Shown here piece by piece: positions 1 through 9,190 of a stretch of 64,000 nt of DNA (positions are counted from its first letter, which is position 1; every line of letters starts with the position of its first letter). The stretch is from Bacillota bacterium. Lineage in GTDB: Bacteria; Bacillota; Clostridia; Lachnospirales; Lachnospiraceae. The DNA lies in NCBI GenBank assembly GCA_023390555.1, contig JAEWCQ010000015.1, positions 186,001-250,000 on the forward strand, in the 5' to 3' direction. A program made the translations under genes and the position numbers. The notes under the pieces are model-generated. The model was not told the origin of the DNA. It did not search any database and was given only the letters and a program-made list of their open reading frames with translations.

Positions 1-14
1 TACCTGATAAGGAT

Positions 15-761
15 TTATTTTAACAGGGATTGAAATAGTCCCAGGTAATAAAGCACAAATGCTATCAGTACGATAAAGTTTATGATTGAGAACCAGGAAA
101 GAAATTTCACATATCCTCTGACGGAAGTAATGTGCTTCTCCATCGTATCGTTCTCTTCTATTTTAGCAGTCAGTTCTTCAATCAGAGCTGCCATGTTACG
201 GTAACATTTGACATCCTCCGTATGTATCTTTTCCGCAAGTTCCAGTTTCATCTGGTCCAGCTGTTTTGTCACATCATCCAGTGCCGCCTTCATCTCCTGC
301 GTCTGTGCGGCAGTGCGTCCGGTCGTATCGTTGACATTATTCTCAATCTTCTCTGCGAGAATATTCAGCTTGTCCTCCACCTGGGAAATCATGTCGTCCA
401 TTTGTGTCTGGACGCCATTGAGCAAAACTTCTGCAGCTTCTTTCCGTTCGTTCACCATGCCCTGAAGCTGCTCTGCCTTTATTTCGCGCTCGTCCAAAAT
501 GGTCTGAAGCTCCGCAACCTTACTCTCTTTTGATGCCAGCAAAACCTGCAGCTGCTTTGCTTTTTCGCGGAATTCATCAATCTGCTTTAATAAGAAATCT
601 TCCTTATCCACCTGTTCTGACGTCCTTTCCTTTTTCATACTCTCCGTTTTCGTACTCTTTATCTGCATATTCTCAGTCTTAGCACGCTTTTTTACTGAGG
701 TATCGTTTTTTATCTCGTATCGGTAAATTATGTCAAACAGTCTGTCAAAAATACCAGCCAT
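15..761 (-). CDS. membrane-anchored coiled-coil protein, unknown function
   Basis: A 248-residue protein I do not recognise. Residues about 25-205 are charged and rich in Glu, Lys, Gln and Leu with heptad spacing, which predicts a long coiled coil. A single hydrophobic segment near residues 220-242 is followed by a few residues, so the protein is probably tail-anchored with the coiled coil in the cytoplasm. There is no signal peptide. The start has a GGAGG ribosome binding site. It lies 63 bp downstream of trmD on the same strand, where rplS usually sits. It might organise a membrane-associated structure, but no enzyme motif is visible. Confidence 0.7.
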   Translation of the reverse strand: MAGIFDRLFDIIYRYEIKNDTSVKKRAKTENMQIKSTKTESMKKERTSEQVDKEDFLLKQIDEFREKAKQLQVLLASKESKVAELQTILDEREIKAEQLQGMVNERKEAAEVLLNGVQTQMDDMISQVEDKLNILAEKIENNVNDTTGRTAAQTQEMKAALDDVTKQLDQMKLELAEKIHTEDVKCYRNMAALIEELTAKIEENDTMEKHITSVRGYVKFLSWFSIINFIVLIAFVLYYLGLFQSLLK

Positions 762-824
762 TACCGTTTCCTCCCGTACGATTCTGACTTAATCTTTCGA
801 CAGAATCTTTCAGATTCAATTCTA

Positions 825-1562
825 TCATTTTGTTTCTTTTTTGTCCAGAATATAATGTTTTCGTTCTTTTTCTGTCAATTCCGCCTGCGCCATCAGATCC
901 GGCCGCCGCTCCAGCGTCCGATTAATCGACTGCTCTCTGCGCCACGCATCTACCTTTGCATGATCTCCGGACAGCAGAACAGACGGAACACTCTTCCCGT
1001 TCCATGTCTCCGGCCGGCTGTACTGCGGATATTCCAGTAGATTGCCCTCAAAGGATTCCGTTGAGCCCGATTCCTGATTCGACAGCACTCCCGGTACCAT
1101 ACGGGAAATGGCATCCGTCAGGACCATGGCCGCCAGCTCTCCGCCGGTCAGGACATAGTCACCGATTGAAACATAATCGGTAACTATCTCTTCCAGTACA
1201 CGTTCATCAATGCCCTCATAGTGTCCGCACAGAAGAATCAGATCTTTTTCCAGCGCATATTCCTTTGCCAGCTTCTGTGTAAATGCCGGTCCCTGTGGCG
1301 TCAGATATACCGTTCTCGGCCTGTAACCGATCCGATCCACAATCGATTCCCATGCATCGTAAACCGGCTGCGCCTGCATGACCATTCCGGCTCCCCCACC
1401 GTATGGATAATCGTCTACCTTTTTGTGTTTTTCTATCGTATAATCCCGGATATTCACTGCTTCGATGGAAAGCAGACCCTTCTCCGCCGCACGTCCGATG
1501 ATGCTCGTATGCAGTCCCTGTTCCACCATATCCGGAAATAATGTCAATATATGAAAATTCAT
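825..1562 (-). CDS. trmD: tRNA (guanine-N1)-methyltransferase TrmD
   Basis: Methylates N1 of G37 in tRNAs with G36, using S-adenosylmethionine, which prevents frameshifting. The 245-residue length fits the family. The N-terminus reads MNFHILTLFPDMVEQGL, typical of TrmD, and the SPOUT trefoil-knot motifs are visible: LLCGHYEGIDERV near residue 110 and IGDYVLTGGELAAM near 133. It follows rimM after 22 bp, as in the conserved Firmicute rpsP-KH-rimM-trmD operon. The usual next gene, rplS, is not adjacent here. Identification is secure. Confidence 0.97.
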   Translation of the reverse strand: MNFHILTLFPDMVEQGLHTSIIGRAAEKGLLSIEAVNIRDYTIEKHKKVDDYPYGGGAGMVMQAQPVYDAWESIVDRIGYRPRTVYLTPQGPAFTQKLAKEYALEKDLILLCGHYEGIDERVLEEIVTDYVSIGDYVLTGGELAAMVLTDAISRMVPGVLSNQESGSTESFEGNLLEYPQYSRPETWNGKSVPSVLLSGDHAKVDAWRREQSINRTLERRPDLMAQAELTEKERKHYILDKKETK

Positions 1563-1584
1563 CTTCTTTTCCGTCCGCTTCCTG

Positions 1585-2106
1585 TCACTTCCTGTTTATC
1601 TCACGCAGTCCTTCTAACAGGTGTACCTGCATGGTTCCTTCTTCCGGCCGCACATCCAGAATACAATCTTTGATTGCCGGAATTAAAAGTTCCGGCTGCC
1701 CGGCCCTTTGGACAACATATACGTCATTCGCACCGGTTTGCAGCACATCGACAATTTCCCCCAGCGCTTCTCCCTCATCGGAGGTTACCGCAAGCCCGAT
1801 GAGGTCCGCGATAAAGTATTCGTTTTCCTTCAATTCTACTGCATTCTCTCTTGTTACATAGAGACTCTTCCCTTTATATAACTCTGCCTCTTCTATCCGA
1901 TCAATTCCCTTGAATTTTACGATCACAAGGTTTTTAAAAAATTTCACCTGTAAAATTTCAAGTTCCAACTGTTCTTTTCCAGTGTCTAAGAGGACCTTTT
2001 TCAGCTTTTTAAAACGGCCGGCGTCGTCCGTGGTTGGAAATACTTTTACCTCTCCGCGCACTCCGTGTGTACTGGCGATCACACCTACCTGTAATTGCTT
2101 TTCCAT
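1585..2106 (-). CDS. rimM: 16S rRNA processing protein RimM
   Basis: A 173-residue ribosome maturation factor that binds ribosomal protein S19 and helps assemble the 30S head. The N-terminal RimM domain contains the signature THGVRGEVKVFPTTDD at about residues 13-28; the C-terminal PRC-barrel domain includes YFIADLIGLAV and ends near VLDVRPEEG-type sequence. Length and position between the KH-domain gene and trmD match the standard operon. The ATG is preceded by AGGAG. Confidence 0.96.
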   Translation of the reverse strand: MEKQLQVGVIASTHGVRGEVKVFPTTDDAGRFKKLKKVLLDTGKEQLELEILQVKFFKNLVIVKFKGIDRIEEAELYKGKSLYVTRENAVELKENEYFIADLIGLAVTSDEGEALGEIVDVLQTGANDVYVVQRAGQPELLIPAIKDCILDVRPEEGTMQVHLLEGLREINRK

Positions 2107-2129
2107 AAATTCTCCTGCTATAAAGTTTT

Positions 2130-2168
2130 ATGAGACGGTCCCTCAGTATTCTTCTAAGACCGTCTCAT
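2130..2168. other. stem-loop between khpA and rimM
   Basis: An exact 11-bp inverted repeat (ATGAGACGGTC and its complement) with a 17-base loop lies in the 83-bp gap between the KH-domain gene and rimM. Read on the minus strand, in which these genes are transcribed, it is followed by AAAAC rather than a U tract, so it is not a standard terminator for them. It could be an RNA-processing or mRNA-stability element, or a weak terminator for plus-strand transcripts (TTTTGTT follows). Confidence 0.55.
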
Positions 2169-2189
2169 TTTGTTCTTCCGTTATGGAAG

Positions 2190-2420
2190 TTACTGCATGA
2201 TTTCCACAATAACTTTTTTGTTTTCTTTTGAGGCTGCTGCTTTTACAACGGAACGAATTGCTTTTGCGATACGTCCCTGCTTGCCTATTACTTTTCCCAT
2301 ATCACTCTGCGCGACACGCAGCTCCAACAGGATGGATTTTTCACTTTCGGTTTCTATTACGACAACTTCATCCGGGTAATCGACAAGTGCTCTTGCAATT
2401 ACTTCTACTAATTCCTTCAT
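2190..2420 (-). CDS. khpA: KH-domain RNA-binding protein (KhpA/YlqC)
   Basis: A 76-residue single KH-domain protein. The RNA-binding GxxG loop is visible in GKVIGKQGRIAKAIR at about residues 42-56. Members of this family (YlqC/KhpA) bind RNA and, with KhpB/Jag, affect cell elongation and division in several Firmicutes. It sits between rpsP and rimM, its standard place. Confidence 0.93.
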   Translation of the reverse strand: MKELVEVIARALVDYPDEVVVIETESEKSILLELRVAQSDMGKVIGKQGRIAKAIRSVVKAAASKENKKVIVEIMQ

Positions 2421-2449
2421 ATGTCCACCTCACTAATCCCATCCAGTGA

Positions 2450-2695
2450 TTATTTAACGATTCCTGTTGCCTTGAAGATTCTGTTTACAGTTTCTGTAGG
2501 CTGTGCACCGTTTGCTAACCATTTCTTTGCTAACTCTTCGTTTACGTGATATTCACTTGGATCTCTGGTTGGATCATAAGTTCCAATCTCCTCGATGCAT
2601 TTTCCATCTCTTGGGGATCTGGAATCAGCTACAACGATTCTATAGAAAGGAGCTTTCTTCTGTCCTAATCTTCTTAATCTGATCTTTACTGCCAT
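2450..2695 (-). CDS. rpsP: 30S ribosomal protein S16
   Basis: The 81-residue protein starts MAVKIRLRRLGQKKAPFYRI, the canonical S16 N-terminus, and contains ADSRSPRDGKCIEEIGTYDP. An upstream in-frame extension to 2764 is open but overlaps the end of ffh; the start at 2695 is chosen because the family begins with this sequence and an AAGGAGGTGA ribosome binding site lies 5 bases upstream. Part of the ylxM-ffh-rpsP-khpA-rimM-trmD operon. Confidence 0.97.
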   Translation of the reverse strand: MAVKIRLRRLGQKKAPFYRIVVADSRSPRDGKCIEEIGTYDPTRDPSEYHVNEELAKKWLANGAQPTETVNRIFKATGIVK

Positions 2696-2729
2696 TACTT
2701 TCACCTCCTTGCGGTTCTTTCTAATTATG

Positions 2730-4088
2730 TTAAAAAGGAAGGTTGAATCTTCCTCTTTTACCACCTTTTGCGCCCATCAGTCCCGGCATCTGTTTCATCA
2801 TTTTCTTCATCTGTTCAAACTGTTTTACGAGACGGTTTACCTCACTGATATCCACGCCCGCACCTTTTGCAATCCGGTGTTTCCGGCTCGGATTTATAAG
2901 GGAAGGATTGCTTCTCTCCTTCGGTGTCATGGAATAGATAATGGCTTCTGTCTTCGCCATCCCCTTCTCGGCAACATCCTGATCGATGTCCGGCATCTTG
3001 CCCTTGCCGCCAAGCCCCATACCCGGCATCATACCAAGTACACTGCTTAAGCCTCCCAGCTTTTTCATCTGATTCATGGATTCCAGATAATCATCAAAGG
3101 TAAACTCTGCCTTTTTCAGGCGCTGTTCCATCTCTTTTGCCTTATCTTCATCAATCTGTTCCTGCGCCTTTTCAATCAGCGTCAGGACATCCCCCATACC
3201 GAGTATACGGGAAGCCATACGATCCGGATAAAACTGTTCCAGATCGGAAAGTTTCTCTCCCATGCCGACATAGAGAATCGGCTTACCGGTCACCGCCCGG
3301 ATGGAAAGTGCCGCACCGCCTCTGGTGTCGCCGTCCAGCTTGGTAAGTACGACACCGTCTATGCCGATCTTCTCATCGAAGGTACCGGCAACATTTACGG
3401 CATCCTGTCCGGTCATGGCATCTACGACGAGAATGGTCTGTGCCACATCGACATTTTCTTTTATCTCGATCAGCTCCTGCATCATCTCCTCATCAATATG
3501 AAGACGACCCGCCGTATCGAGAATCACAACGTTATTTCCATGTTTGGAGGCATGCTCGACTGCCGCTTTTGCAATATTGACAGGACGGTTCTTATCTCCC
3601 ATGGAAAAGACTTCCACACCCTGCTTCTCACCGTTAATCTTCAACTGCTCAATTGCCGCCGGCCGGTAAATATCACAGGCCACAAGCAGCGGCTTCTTGC
3701 CTTTCAGCTTCAGCTTGCCGGCGATCTTTGCTGTCGTGGTTGTCTTACCTGCACCCTGAAGACCCGCCATCATAATCACGGTTGTCTCCTGTCCCGGACG
3801 AAGTTTAATCTCTGTCGTCTCGGAACCCATCAGCTTCACCATTTCTTCATTTACGATCTTTATCACCATCTGCCCCGGATTCAAACCGGACATCACGTCC
3901 TGCCCGATGGCCCGCTCCTGTACAGACTTCACGAACTGCTTTACGACTTTAAAATTAACGTCTGCTTCCAACAATGCCATCTTTACTTCTTTTAAAGCAG
4001 CTTTTACATCATCTTCGGTCAGACGTCCCTTGCTTCTTAAATTTTTAAATACGTTCTGAAGTTTTTCCGATAAGCTGTCAAATGCCAT
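2730..4088 (-). CDS. ffh: signal recognition particle protein Ffh (SRP54)
   Basis: The 452-residue GTPase of the signal recognition particle, which binds signal peptides of nascent membrane proteins and hands them to FtsY. The N-terminal helical bundle is followed by the GTPase: P-loop GLQGAGKTTTTAKIA near residue 108, DTAGRLHIDEEM near 190 and TKLDGDTRGG near 248. The methionine-rich M domain (about 300-440) contains MKKMMKQMPGLMG. It overlaps neither neighbour and follows ylxM by one base. Confidence 0.98.
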   Translation of the reverse strand: MAFDSLSEKLQNVFKNLRSKGRLTEDDVKAALKEVKMALLEADVNFKVVKQFVKSVQERAIGQDVMSGLNPGQMVIKIVNEEMVKLMGSETTEIKLRPGQETTVIMMAGLQGAGKTTTTAKIAGKLKLKGKKPLLVACDIYRPAAIEQLKINGEKQGVEVFSMGDKNRPVNIAKAAVEHASKHGNNVVILDTAGRLHIDEEMMQELIEIKENVDVAQTILVVDAMTGQDAVNVAGTFDEKIGIDGVVLTKLDGDTRGGAALSIRAVTGKPILYVGMGEKLSDLEQFYPDRMASRILGMGDVLTLIEKAQEQIDEDKAKEMEQRLKKAEFTFDDYLESMNQMKKLGGLSSVLGMMPGMGLGGKGKMPDIDQDVAEKGMAKTEAIIYSMTPKERSNPSLINPSRKHRIAKGAGVDISEVNRLVKQFEQMKKMMKQMPGLMGAKGGKRGRFNLPF

Positions 4089-4089
4089 G

Positions 4090-4434
4090 CTATAGCTCCT
4101 CTAATATCTGACTGGAAATCAGTGCGATTTCCTCCATAATTGCCTCGTTCCGGGTTGCCTGAAACTCCAGCGTAAGCCGCTGTATCCGTTCTACACTTTT
4201 TTTTGCTTCTATGAATTTTTTCACAAGATGAAGTTTCTCTTCATATCCTTCCAGCAGCCTGTTGCAGCGCTTGATCAGATCATGTATGCCCTGCCTGCTG
4301 ACACCCTCACAGGATGCAATCTCGCCCAGAGACAAATCATTGAACACAAAGTCCTCATAGATTCTTCTCTGATGTTCATTCAGCAATTCTCCATAAAAGT
4401 CATACAGGTATGCCTGTTCCACTTTTTCTTCCAT
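4090..4434 (-). CDS. ylxM: YlxM-type SRP-associated DNA-binding protein
   Basis: A 114-residue UPF0122 protein with a sigma-70 region 4-like helix-turn-helix; the line LGEIASCEGVSRQGIHDLIK (about residues 36-55) is typical. YlxM homologues stimulate SRP activity in some Gram-positives and are nearly always encoded immediately before ffh, as here. It is the first gene of its operon and has a consensus promoter at 4501-4529. In most relatives ftsY is directly upstream; here ftsY is about 53 kb away. Confidence 0.95.
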   Translation of the reverse strand: MEEKVEQAYLYDFYGELLNEHQRRIYEDFVFNDLSLGEIASCEGVSRQGIHDLIKRCNRLLEGYEEKLHLVKKFIEAKKSVERIQRLTLEFQATRNEAIMEEIALISSQILEEL

Positions 4435-4464
4435 GTTACAATCACTCCTGTAACTTCCATCTCA

Positions 4465-4490
4465 CCTGTCAATGTTCTTTCCTTGACAGG
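4465..4490 (-). promoter_or_regulatory. inverted repeat in ylxM 5' leader
   Basis: An 8-bp inverted repeat (CCTGTCAA and TTGACAGG) with a 10-base loop lies between the -10 element and the ylxM ribosome binding site, so it would form a hairpin in the leader RNA or serve as an operator. The right arm also resembles a -35 hexamer. There is no U tract, so it is not a terminator. Its role is unknown. Confidence 0.45.
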
Positions 4491-4500
4491 AACTTTGTCT

Positions 4501-4529
4501 ATCATAACGCAGGAAACTTATGGTGTCAA
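4501..4529 (-). promoter_or_regulatory. sigma-70-type promoter for ylxM-ffh operon
   Basis: On the minus strand TTGACA (4524-4529) and TATGAT (4501-4506) are separated by exactly 17 bases, a near-perfect housekeeping promoter. It lies about 70 bp upstream of ylxM. Its presence explains how ylxM-ffh-rpsP can be expressed although it is separated from smc-ftsY. Confidence 0.85.
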
Positions 4530-4555
4530 GTATTTTTTCTTGACAGCCGCCTGAA

Positions 4556-6553
4556 TCAGAATAGATTTAAGAATTTTTCCCAGATACTCAACTTTTCATC
4601 ATTTGTTTCCGTAGTTGTAACTACCTCCTTCTTCTCAATCTGTTGCGTTTTTATCACAAACTGTACGGATTTCACATTCGCATTTTGTTCGGAAACAAAA
4701 GAAACAGCTTCACTATCATCTCCTTTGACCTCAGATAATACGCTATTTATCTGTTCATTTACCTCAGAATCCAAATTCGACGTTTTCTCCTTAAATGTCC
4801 CCGTACCGTCTGTTAAGTCACCCGTGCCATCATATAATGTTGATACACCTGTAAGTAAATCACTCGTTCCGGAATATAATGCCTGATTCCCACTGGCTAA
4901 TTGAGCACTGCCCTCAGAAAGCTGGCTGACACCAGTTACAATACCGCTGTAGGCAGCTGCAATTTGGGCAACACCTGATGTGTAATCCTGAATTCCCTGA
5001 TCGAGTGCCGTATATTTTTCAACTAATGTATTGATTCCTTCTGACAGTTGGCTCATATCCACTAAAATACCACTGAGGTTCTGACTTAATTCAACAATTG
5101 CTGCATCAAATGTTTCATACTGCGCGTTTAACTGTTCCGCTCCGTCATACAGCTGAGATACCGCTGCGGTGATATTATCCAAGTACGTTTCAGTACCTCC
5201 AATGGATGCCGAATTTCCATTTAAGAGGGTAACGAGACTGGTAAACTGATCAATCTGAGCTTTTAGCTGTGCTGCCTGTGTTTCATATCCCGGCACATCT
5301 TTGATCTGTTTATAGGATTCCGTCAGTGTCGCAATCTGAGTATTCAAAGAATCTATAGCCGCTTTATTTCCCGCCTGAAGCTGATCTATGTCCAATCCGC
5401 CACTGTTCATTGCCGCCTTGTATTGCGCATAACCCACATTGGACTGCAATGTACCTATTCCGGTGTAGATCTGATTGATTGCCGTTTTTATTTGAGAGGA
5501 TGCATTTACAAGTTCTGTCAGTTTATCTGTTGACAAGGATACCTCTGATAAAGATGACTGTATTTCAACCAGCGCCTCTTTTACCTGTGCCGATCCATCG
5601 TTCAGGGTATCAGACTTACTATTTAATTCATTCAATGCATTCTGCATCTCATTTACACCCGTTTTCAGCGAATTCACACCCGCATCCAGATCAGCAGATC
5701 CATCTTTTAAAGTCTTGGCACCTGATGTCAATTGACTTGCTCCATCTTTTAAATCAGATGCACCGCTCTCCAGATCATTTGCGCCGTTATCAAGTTCTTC
5801 GACTCCATTGGTAAGTTCTTTGATTTTATCCATCAATTCTGCATCATCAATCTGCAGATCCAGGTTTAAGCGAACTCCATTGATTGTAATTGCCTGCATC
5901 TCAAAGTCAGTAACCTGCGCCGTTATTGTGATATCTGCCCCCTTATTTGGCAATATCGTATAGGTCAGCTGTTTATCACTTCCAACATTTGCAATTGTGG
6001 CATTATCGGAGACAATATCATTGCATTTACTTGTATCCAGTGTGACGCTGGTTTGTAATGCATAATTTTTATAAAAAGAGCTGTTGCATTTCTCATTTTG
6101 TGTGATACTAATTTGAATCGTCAATGCGCCTGATTTTCCCGCTATATCATCCGCCGTATATTCTTTTCCATCCAGAAAATATTTTACAGATATCTCCCAT
6201 GGTAATTCCTGCGAATTCAGTATACCTTCATAATACAGCTTATCTTCTGTATTCGTAAACGTAACTTGATCCTGATCTAATGTGATCGCATCTTCTGATG
6301 TCATATTACGAACGGAGGAATAGTTTCCATAGTCCGTAATGCTGCCTTTTTGGTCAAAAATATTTACTACATAGATACCGTCAACCGATCCGTCAGTATT
6401 CAAAATTCCGTATACCACCTCTTCTTTTCCATCCTTTTGCTCATCCGCATAGACAGAAACATTCAGTGATAACAACAGAACAACTGCCATCATCAATGCA
6501 ACCAATTGTTTCATAGGATTACTTTTTATTTTTTTCACTTTTCCTGATTTCAT
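4556..6553 (-). CDS. exported heptad-repeat protein paired with MMPL exporter (YhgE/Pip-like ectodomain)
   Basis: A 665-residue exported protein. Residues 1-36 are basic then hydrophobic (LVALMMAVVLLLSLNVSVYA), a signal peptide. A beta-rich part (about 40-235) precedes long L-x-x-G-A type heptads, such as LESGASDLKDGASQL and LASGNQALYSGTSDL, the repeat class also found in YhgE/Pip phage-infection proteins. There is no second membrane span except a possible C-terminal short hydrophobic end (LSIWEKFLNLF). Its start overlaps the MMPL stop by ATGA, so the two are translationally coupled. The probable role is an extracellular helical stalk working with the exporter; this is inference. Confidence 0.8.
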   Translation of the reverse strand: MKSGKVKKIKSNPMKQLVALMMAVVLLLSLNVSVYADEQKDGKEEVVYGILNTDGSVDGIYVVNIFDQKGSITDYGNYSSVRNMTSEDAITLDQDQVTFTNTEDKLYYEGILNSQELPWEISVKYFLDGKEYTADDIAGKSGALTIQISITQNEKCNSSFYKNYALQTSVTLDTSKCNDIVSDNATIANVGSDKQLTYTILPNKGADITITAQVTDFEMQAITINGVRLNLDLQIDDAELMDKIKELTNGVEELDNGANDLESGASDLKDGASQLTSGAKTLKDGSADLDAGVNSLKTGVNEMQNALNELNSKSDTLNDGSAQVKEALVEIQSSLSEVSLSTDKLTELVNASSQIKTAINQIYTGIGTLQSNVGYAQYKAAMNSGGLDIDQLQAGNKAAIDSLNTQIATLTESYKQIKDVPGYETQAAQLKAQIDQFTSLVTLLNGNSASIGGTETYLDNITAAVSQLYDGAEQLNAQYETFDAAIVELSQNLSGILVDMSQLSEGINTLVEKYTALDQGIQDYTSGVAQIAAAYSGIVTGVSQLSEGSAQLASGNQALYSGTSDLLTGVSTLYDGTGDLTDGTGTFKEKTSNLDSEVNEQINSVLSEVKGDDSEAVSFVSEQNANVKSVQFVIKTQQIEKKEVVTTTETNDEKLSIWEKFLNLF

Positions 6554-8619
6554 GCTTCTATCTCCTTATGAATAAATTTTACTCCTTTTGTGGTCTTTTC
6601 AATAAAATAATCGGAAAGATAAAGTAATCCAGGCAGTACAAAGAAAACAATCACCATGGATAACAATGTTCCACTGCCAAGCAAAATACCAATTTGCTTC
6701 AATATGCCGTGTGTTGTAATATATCCGAGTAAATAACCGACAATGGTCAGAACTGTTCCCGACGTAAGTATCGGGACCGCGACTACCGCAATTGTCTTTT
6801 GAATTGCTTTTTTCTTAACATATTTTTCTCTGAGTTCCAAATACCTGTGTGCAAATAAAATAGCATAGTCGACAGTCGCGCCAAGCTGAACGGAACTAAT
6901 AATCAGATAGGATATATAAAATACTGTATTGCCGATAAAATAAGGAATAGAAACATTGATCCAGATTGCTGTTTCAATGGCTAATACAAGTATGACAGGG
7001 ATGCTGCACGAGCGAAATACAATGAGAATGACAATAAATATTGCGGCAACAGCGATTAGATTCACGCGAACATCGTCCGCCGTAATTGTGTCTTTCAAGT
7101 CATATGTGCTTACGCTTTCTCCTGCGAGATACCATTCGCCAGGGTAGTACTGTTCTGCCGCACTACGGACTTTTTCAACCGTGTCAAAGGCGATTTCTCC
7201 TTCATATTGAGTTTTCACAGTTAAGACCATACGACTGTAATTCTCAGATTCCAGCTTATCTAAAGTATCCTTATCCAGATACTGCGCCGGAATCTCTGCT
7301 CCCGCATTGTTAACAAAGGAAATAATATCACTCACTTCTGTAATATCCTTTAATGCTAGATTCAATTTTGATTCAGCTGCCGAATCCCCCTTAGGTACCA
7401 TGAGAACCATATTAATGGATTTTCCAAATATATTATCGATTGCTTCGCTATCCTGCCCAATCTGAGTGGAGGAATCAAAGATATGTTCAGACCCATAATA
7501 AAAATCGTTCTTTTCACGAGCGAGATAGCCGGGTACGATCAATAAGCAAAATATTGCAACGAGTGGTATCATGATCCTGCTTACGAGTTTTCCCAGGAAA
7601 TCAAATTTCGGCAGAAAGGATCGATGCCTTGTTTTCTCAATCCATTTATCTGCCAATACCATAACTGCCGGAAAGAATGTGAAAACCGTCAACAGACTAA
7701 AACACATGCCCTTTGCAAGCGCCAGACCCAAATCGGGGCCAATCTTAAAGCGCATCATTACCAATGCCGCAAAACCAATGATTAAGGTCAATCCACAGGA
7801 TAATATCGTACCAAACGATTTGCTTAAGGCCTGTAACATTGCGTCTTTTGCATGCATCCCCTGTTTTCGCTGCTCCTCATAGCTATGTAGCAGAAACACG
7901 GAAAAATCTAAAGATACTGCAAGCTGCAAAATATTTCCGGCACCATTTGTTACAAAGGAAATTGTGCCAAATATCACATTGGACCCCTCATTCAACAAAA
8001 TTGCCACACCGATTGACAGCAGCATGAGAATCGGTTCCACCCATGAAGTTGTGGTCAATATGAGAATTAAAAATACGATCGGTACTGCTATCTTAATAAT
8101 TTTGTCCAGCTCATTCACTGTTGACTGTGTTGCGACTGCCGTATTCACAGCAGCACCTGTCATCGCATTCTCATCTCCAATAAGATCTCGAATCGCATTG
8201 ACCGCTTCCACTCTCTTATCCTCTTCGATTGTGACAATATAGAGCGCATTTTTGTCCTTATAGTACGTATCGACCGTACTGGCATCCTGTGTTTCCAGTG
8301 GCTCCTCTACATTGATGGCATCATCCAGCCACATAACGTCAGAAACACCGTCAATTTCTAATAATTTTTCCTTATACTTTAATGCTTCCGGAACTGATAC
8401 GTTTGAAATCATGACTCTCGCATTTGGGATCCCTCCGCCAAATTCCTGCTCCATCAGCGTAATTGCGACCGTAGAAGGACTGCTGTCAGGAAGATAATCA
8501 TTCATATCATAGTCTACGCTTACCTGTGTTTTCAAAAATGCACATAGGATCAGGCTAATGGCAAATATAGACACGATCCATCGTTTATGCAGCAAGATCC
8601 AATTAAATAGTTTTTTCAT
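6550..8619 (-). CDS. MMPL/RND family transporter
   Basis: About 690 residues with the classic two-half RND layout: one membrane helix, a soluble loop (about 40-170), five helices, then a repeat of the pattern. Motifs include LQLAVSLDFSVFLLHSYEEQ and SSVQLGATVDYAILFAHRY, in which the Asp residues in the fourth helix of each half carry protons in the family. MMPL proteins export lipids or hydrophobic small molecules using the proton gradient. Three in-frame starts exist; the ATG at 8619 has GAGG six bases upstream, while 8625 and a TTG at 8637 are alternatives. It overlaps the next gene by 4 bases. Confidence 0.9.
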   Translation of the reverse strand: MKKLFNWILLHKRWIVSIFAISLILCAFLKTQVSVDYDMNDYLPDSSPSTVAITLMEQEFGGGIPNARVMISNVSVPEALKYKEKLLEIDGVSDVMWLDDAINVEEPLETQDASTVDTYYKDKNALYIVTIEEDKRVEAVNAIRDLIGDENAMTGAAVNTAVATQSTVNELDKIIKIAVPIVFLILILTTTSWVEPILMLLSIGVAILLNEGSNVIFGTISFVTNGAGNILQLAVSLDFSVFLLHSYEEQRKQGMHAKDAMLQALSKSFGTILSCGLTLIIGFAALVMMRFKIGPDLGLALAKGMCFSLLTVFTFFPAVMVLADKWIEKTRHRSFLPKFDFLGKLVSRIMIPLVAIFCLLIVPGYLAREKNDFYYGSEHIFDSSTQIGQDSEAIDNIFGKSINMVLMVPKGDSAAESKLNLALKDITEVSDIISFVNNAGAEIPAQYLDKDTLDKLESENYSRMVLTVKTQYEGEIAFDTVEKVRSAAEQYYPGEWYLAGESVSTYDLKDTITADDVRVNLIAVAAIFIVILIVFRSCSIPVILVLAIETAIWINVSIPYFIGNTVFYISYLIISSVQLGATVDYAILFAHRYLELREKYVKKKAIQKTIAVVAVPILTSGTVLTIVGYLLGYITTHGILKQIGILLGSGTLLSMVIVFFVLPGLLYLSDYFIEKTTKGVKFIHKEIEA

Positions 8620-8647
8620 TTTCATCCTCTTTTCCAATTATTATGCA

Positions 8648-8965
8648 TTACTCATTCAGCCCGTCCCAGTCCGATATCCTGCTACCAGAAAGATGCATTT
8701 CCATATGATCGGCCTTTATATGAAAAGAAACAGAATTATTATCTGCTCTTCCGACCGCAATGAATGCTATATTGCGTACGAGAGTTACCAATTCGCCTGA
8801 AAAAGTATAGACACCTTTCACTATGTTTCCATTTTCTATTTCATTCCTGTGTTGCAGAATGTCCAGATATCCAGTCAGCATATTGTCGCACTCACATAAA
8901 CACAACTGTCCATTCCTCTTTCCCATTGGTGTACTCAATACGATCTGGTATAAACGGCCCTTCAT
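8648..8965 (-). CDS. conserved-looking small protein upstream of MMPL exporter
   Basis: A 105-residue soluble protein, unrecognised. It starts MKGRLYQIVLSTPMGKRNG; this ATG has AAAGAGGTG upstream and is preferred to the longer frame to 9013. The sequence is beta-rich (GQLCLCECDNMLTGYLDIL, then alternating hydrophobic residues in a stretch such as SVSFHIKADHMEMHL), suggesting a small beta-sandwich or barrel. It lies 28 bp upstream of the MMPL gene and is probably the first gene of that operon; it could be a sensor or accessory factor. Confidence 0.65.
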   Translation of the reverse strand: MKGRLYQIVLSTPMGKRNGQLCLCECDNMLTGYLDILQHRNEIENGNIVKGVYTFSGELVTLVRNIAFIAVGRADNNSVSFHIKADHMEMHLSGSRISDWDGLNE

Positions 8966-9092
8966 TCTTTTCACCTCTTTGCAAAAAACAATAGCAAAAA
9001 AACGCAGGCTCATAAATGGATAATCGATATCATTTTGTATAATAATCGGACAAATCGCCTATATCTGTTGGTCAAAAAGCGGCAGACTGTAA

Positions 9093-9125
9093 AAAAAGTG
9101 CGATTCCGATCGAATCCCACTTTTT
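9093..9125. terminator. bidirectional stem-loop terminator candidate
   Basis: AAAAAGTG at 9093-9100 pairs with CACTTTTT at 9118-9125, extended by GATTC/GAATC across one mismatch, with a 5-base loop. A-tract and T-tract flank it on both strands. It separates the operon ending with the 9191-9715 gene from the promoter region of the 8648-8965 gene. Confidence 0.65.
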
Positions 9126-9190
9126 GTTACCTAGCTTAATTTCAGGTTCTGTTTCTGCATAGTTGTCAAAATTCCTTTTGTTTTATCATT

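Noticed and set aside
2130..2168. Terminator between khpA and rimM
   Set aside because: No U tract on the transcribed strand; it would also cut an operon that is normally continuous.
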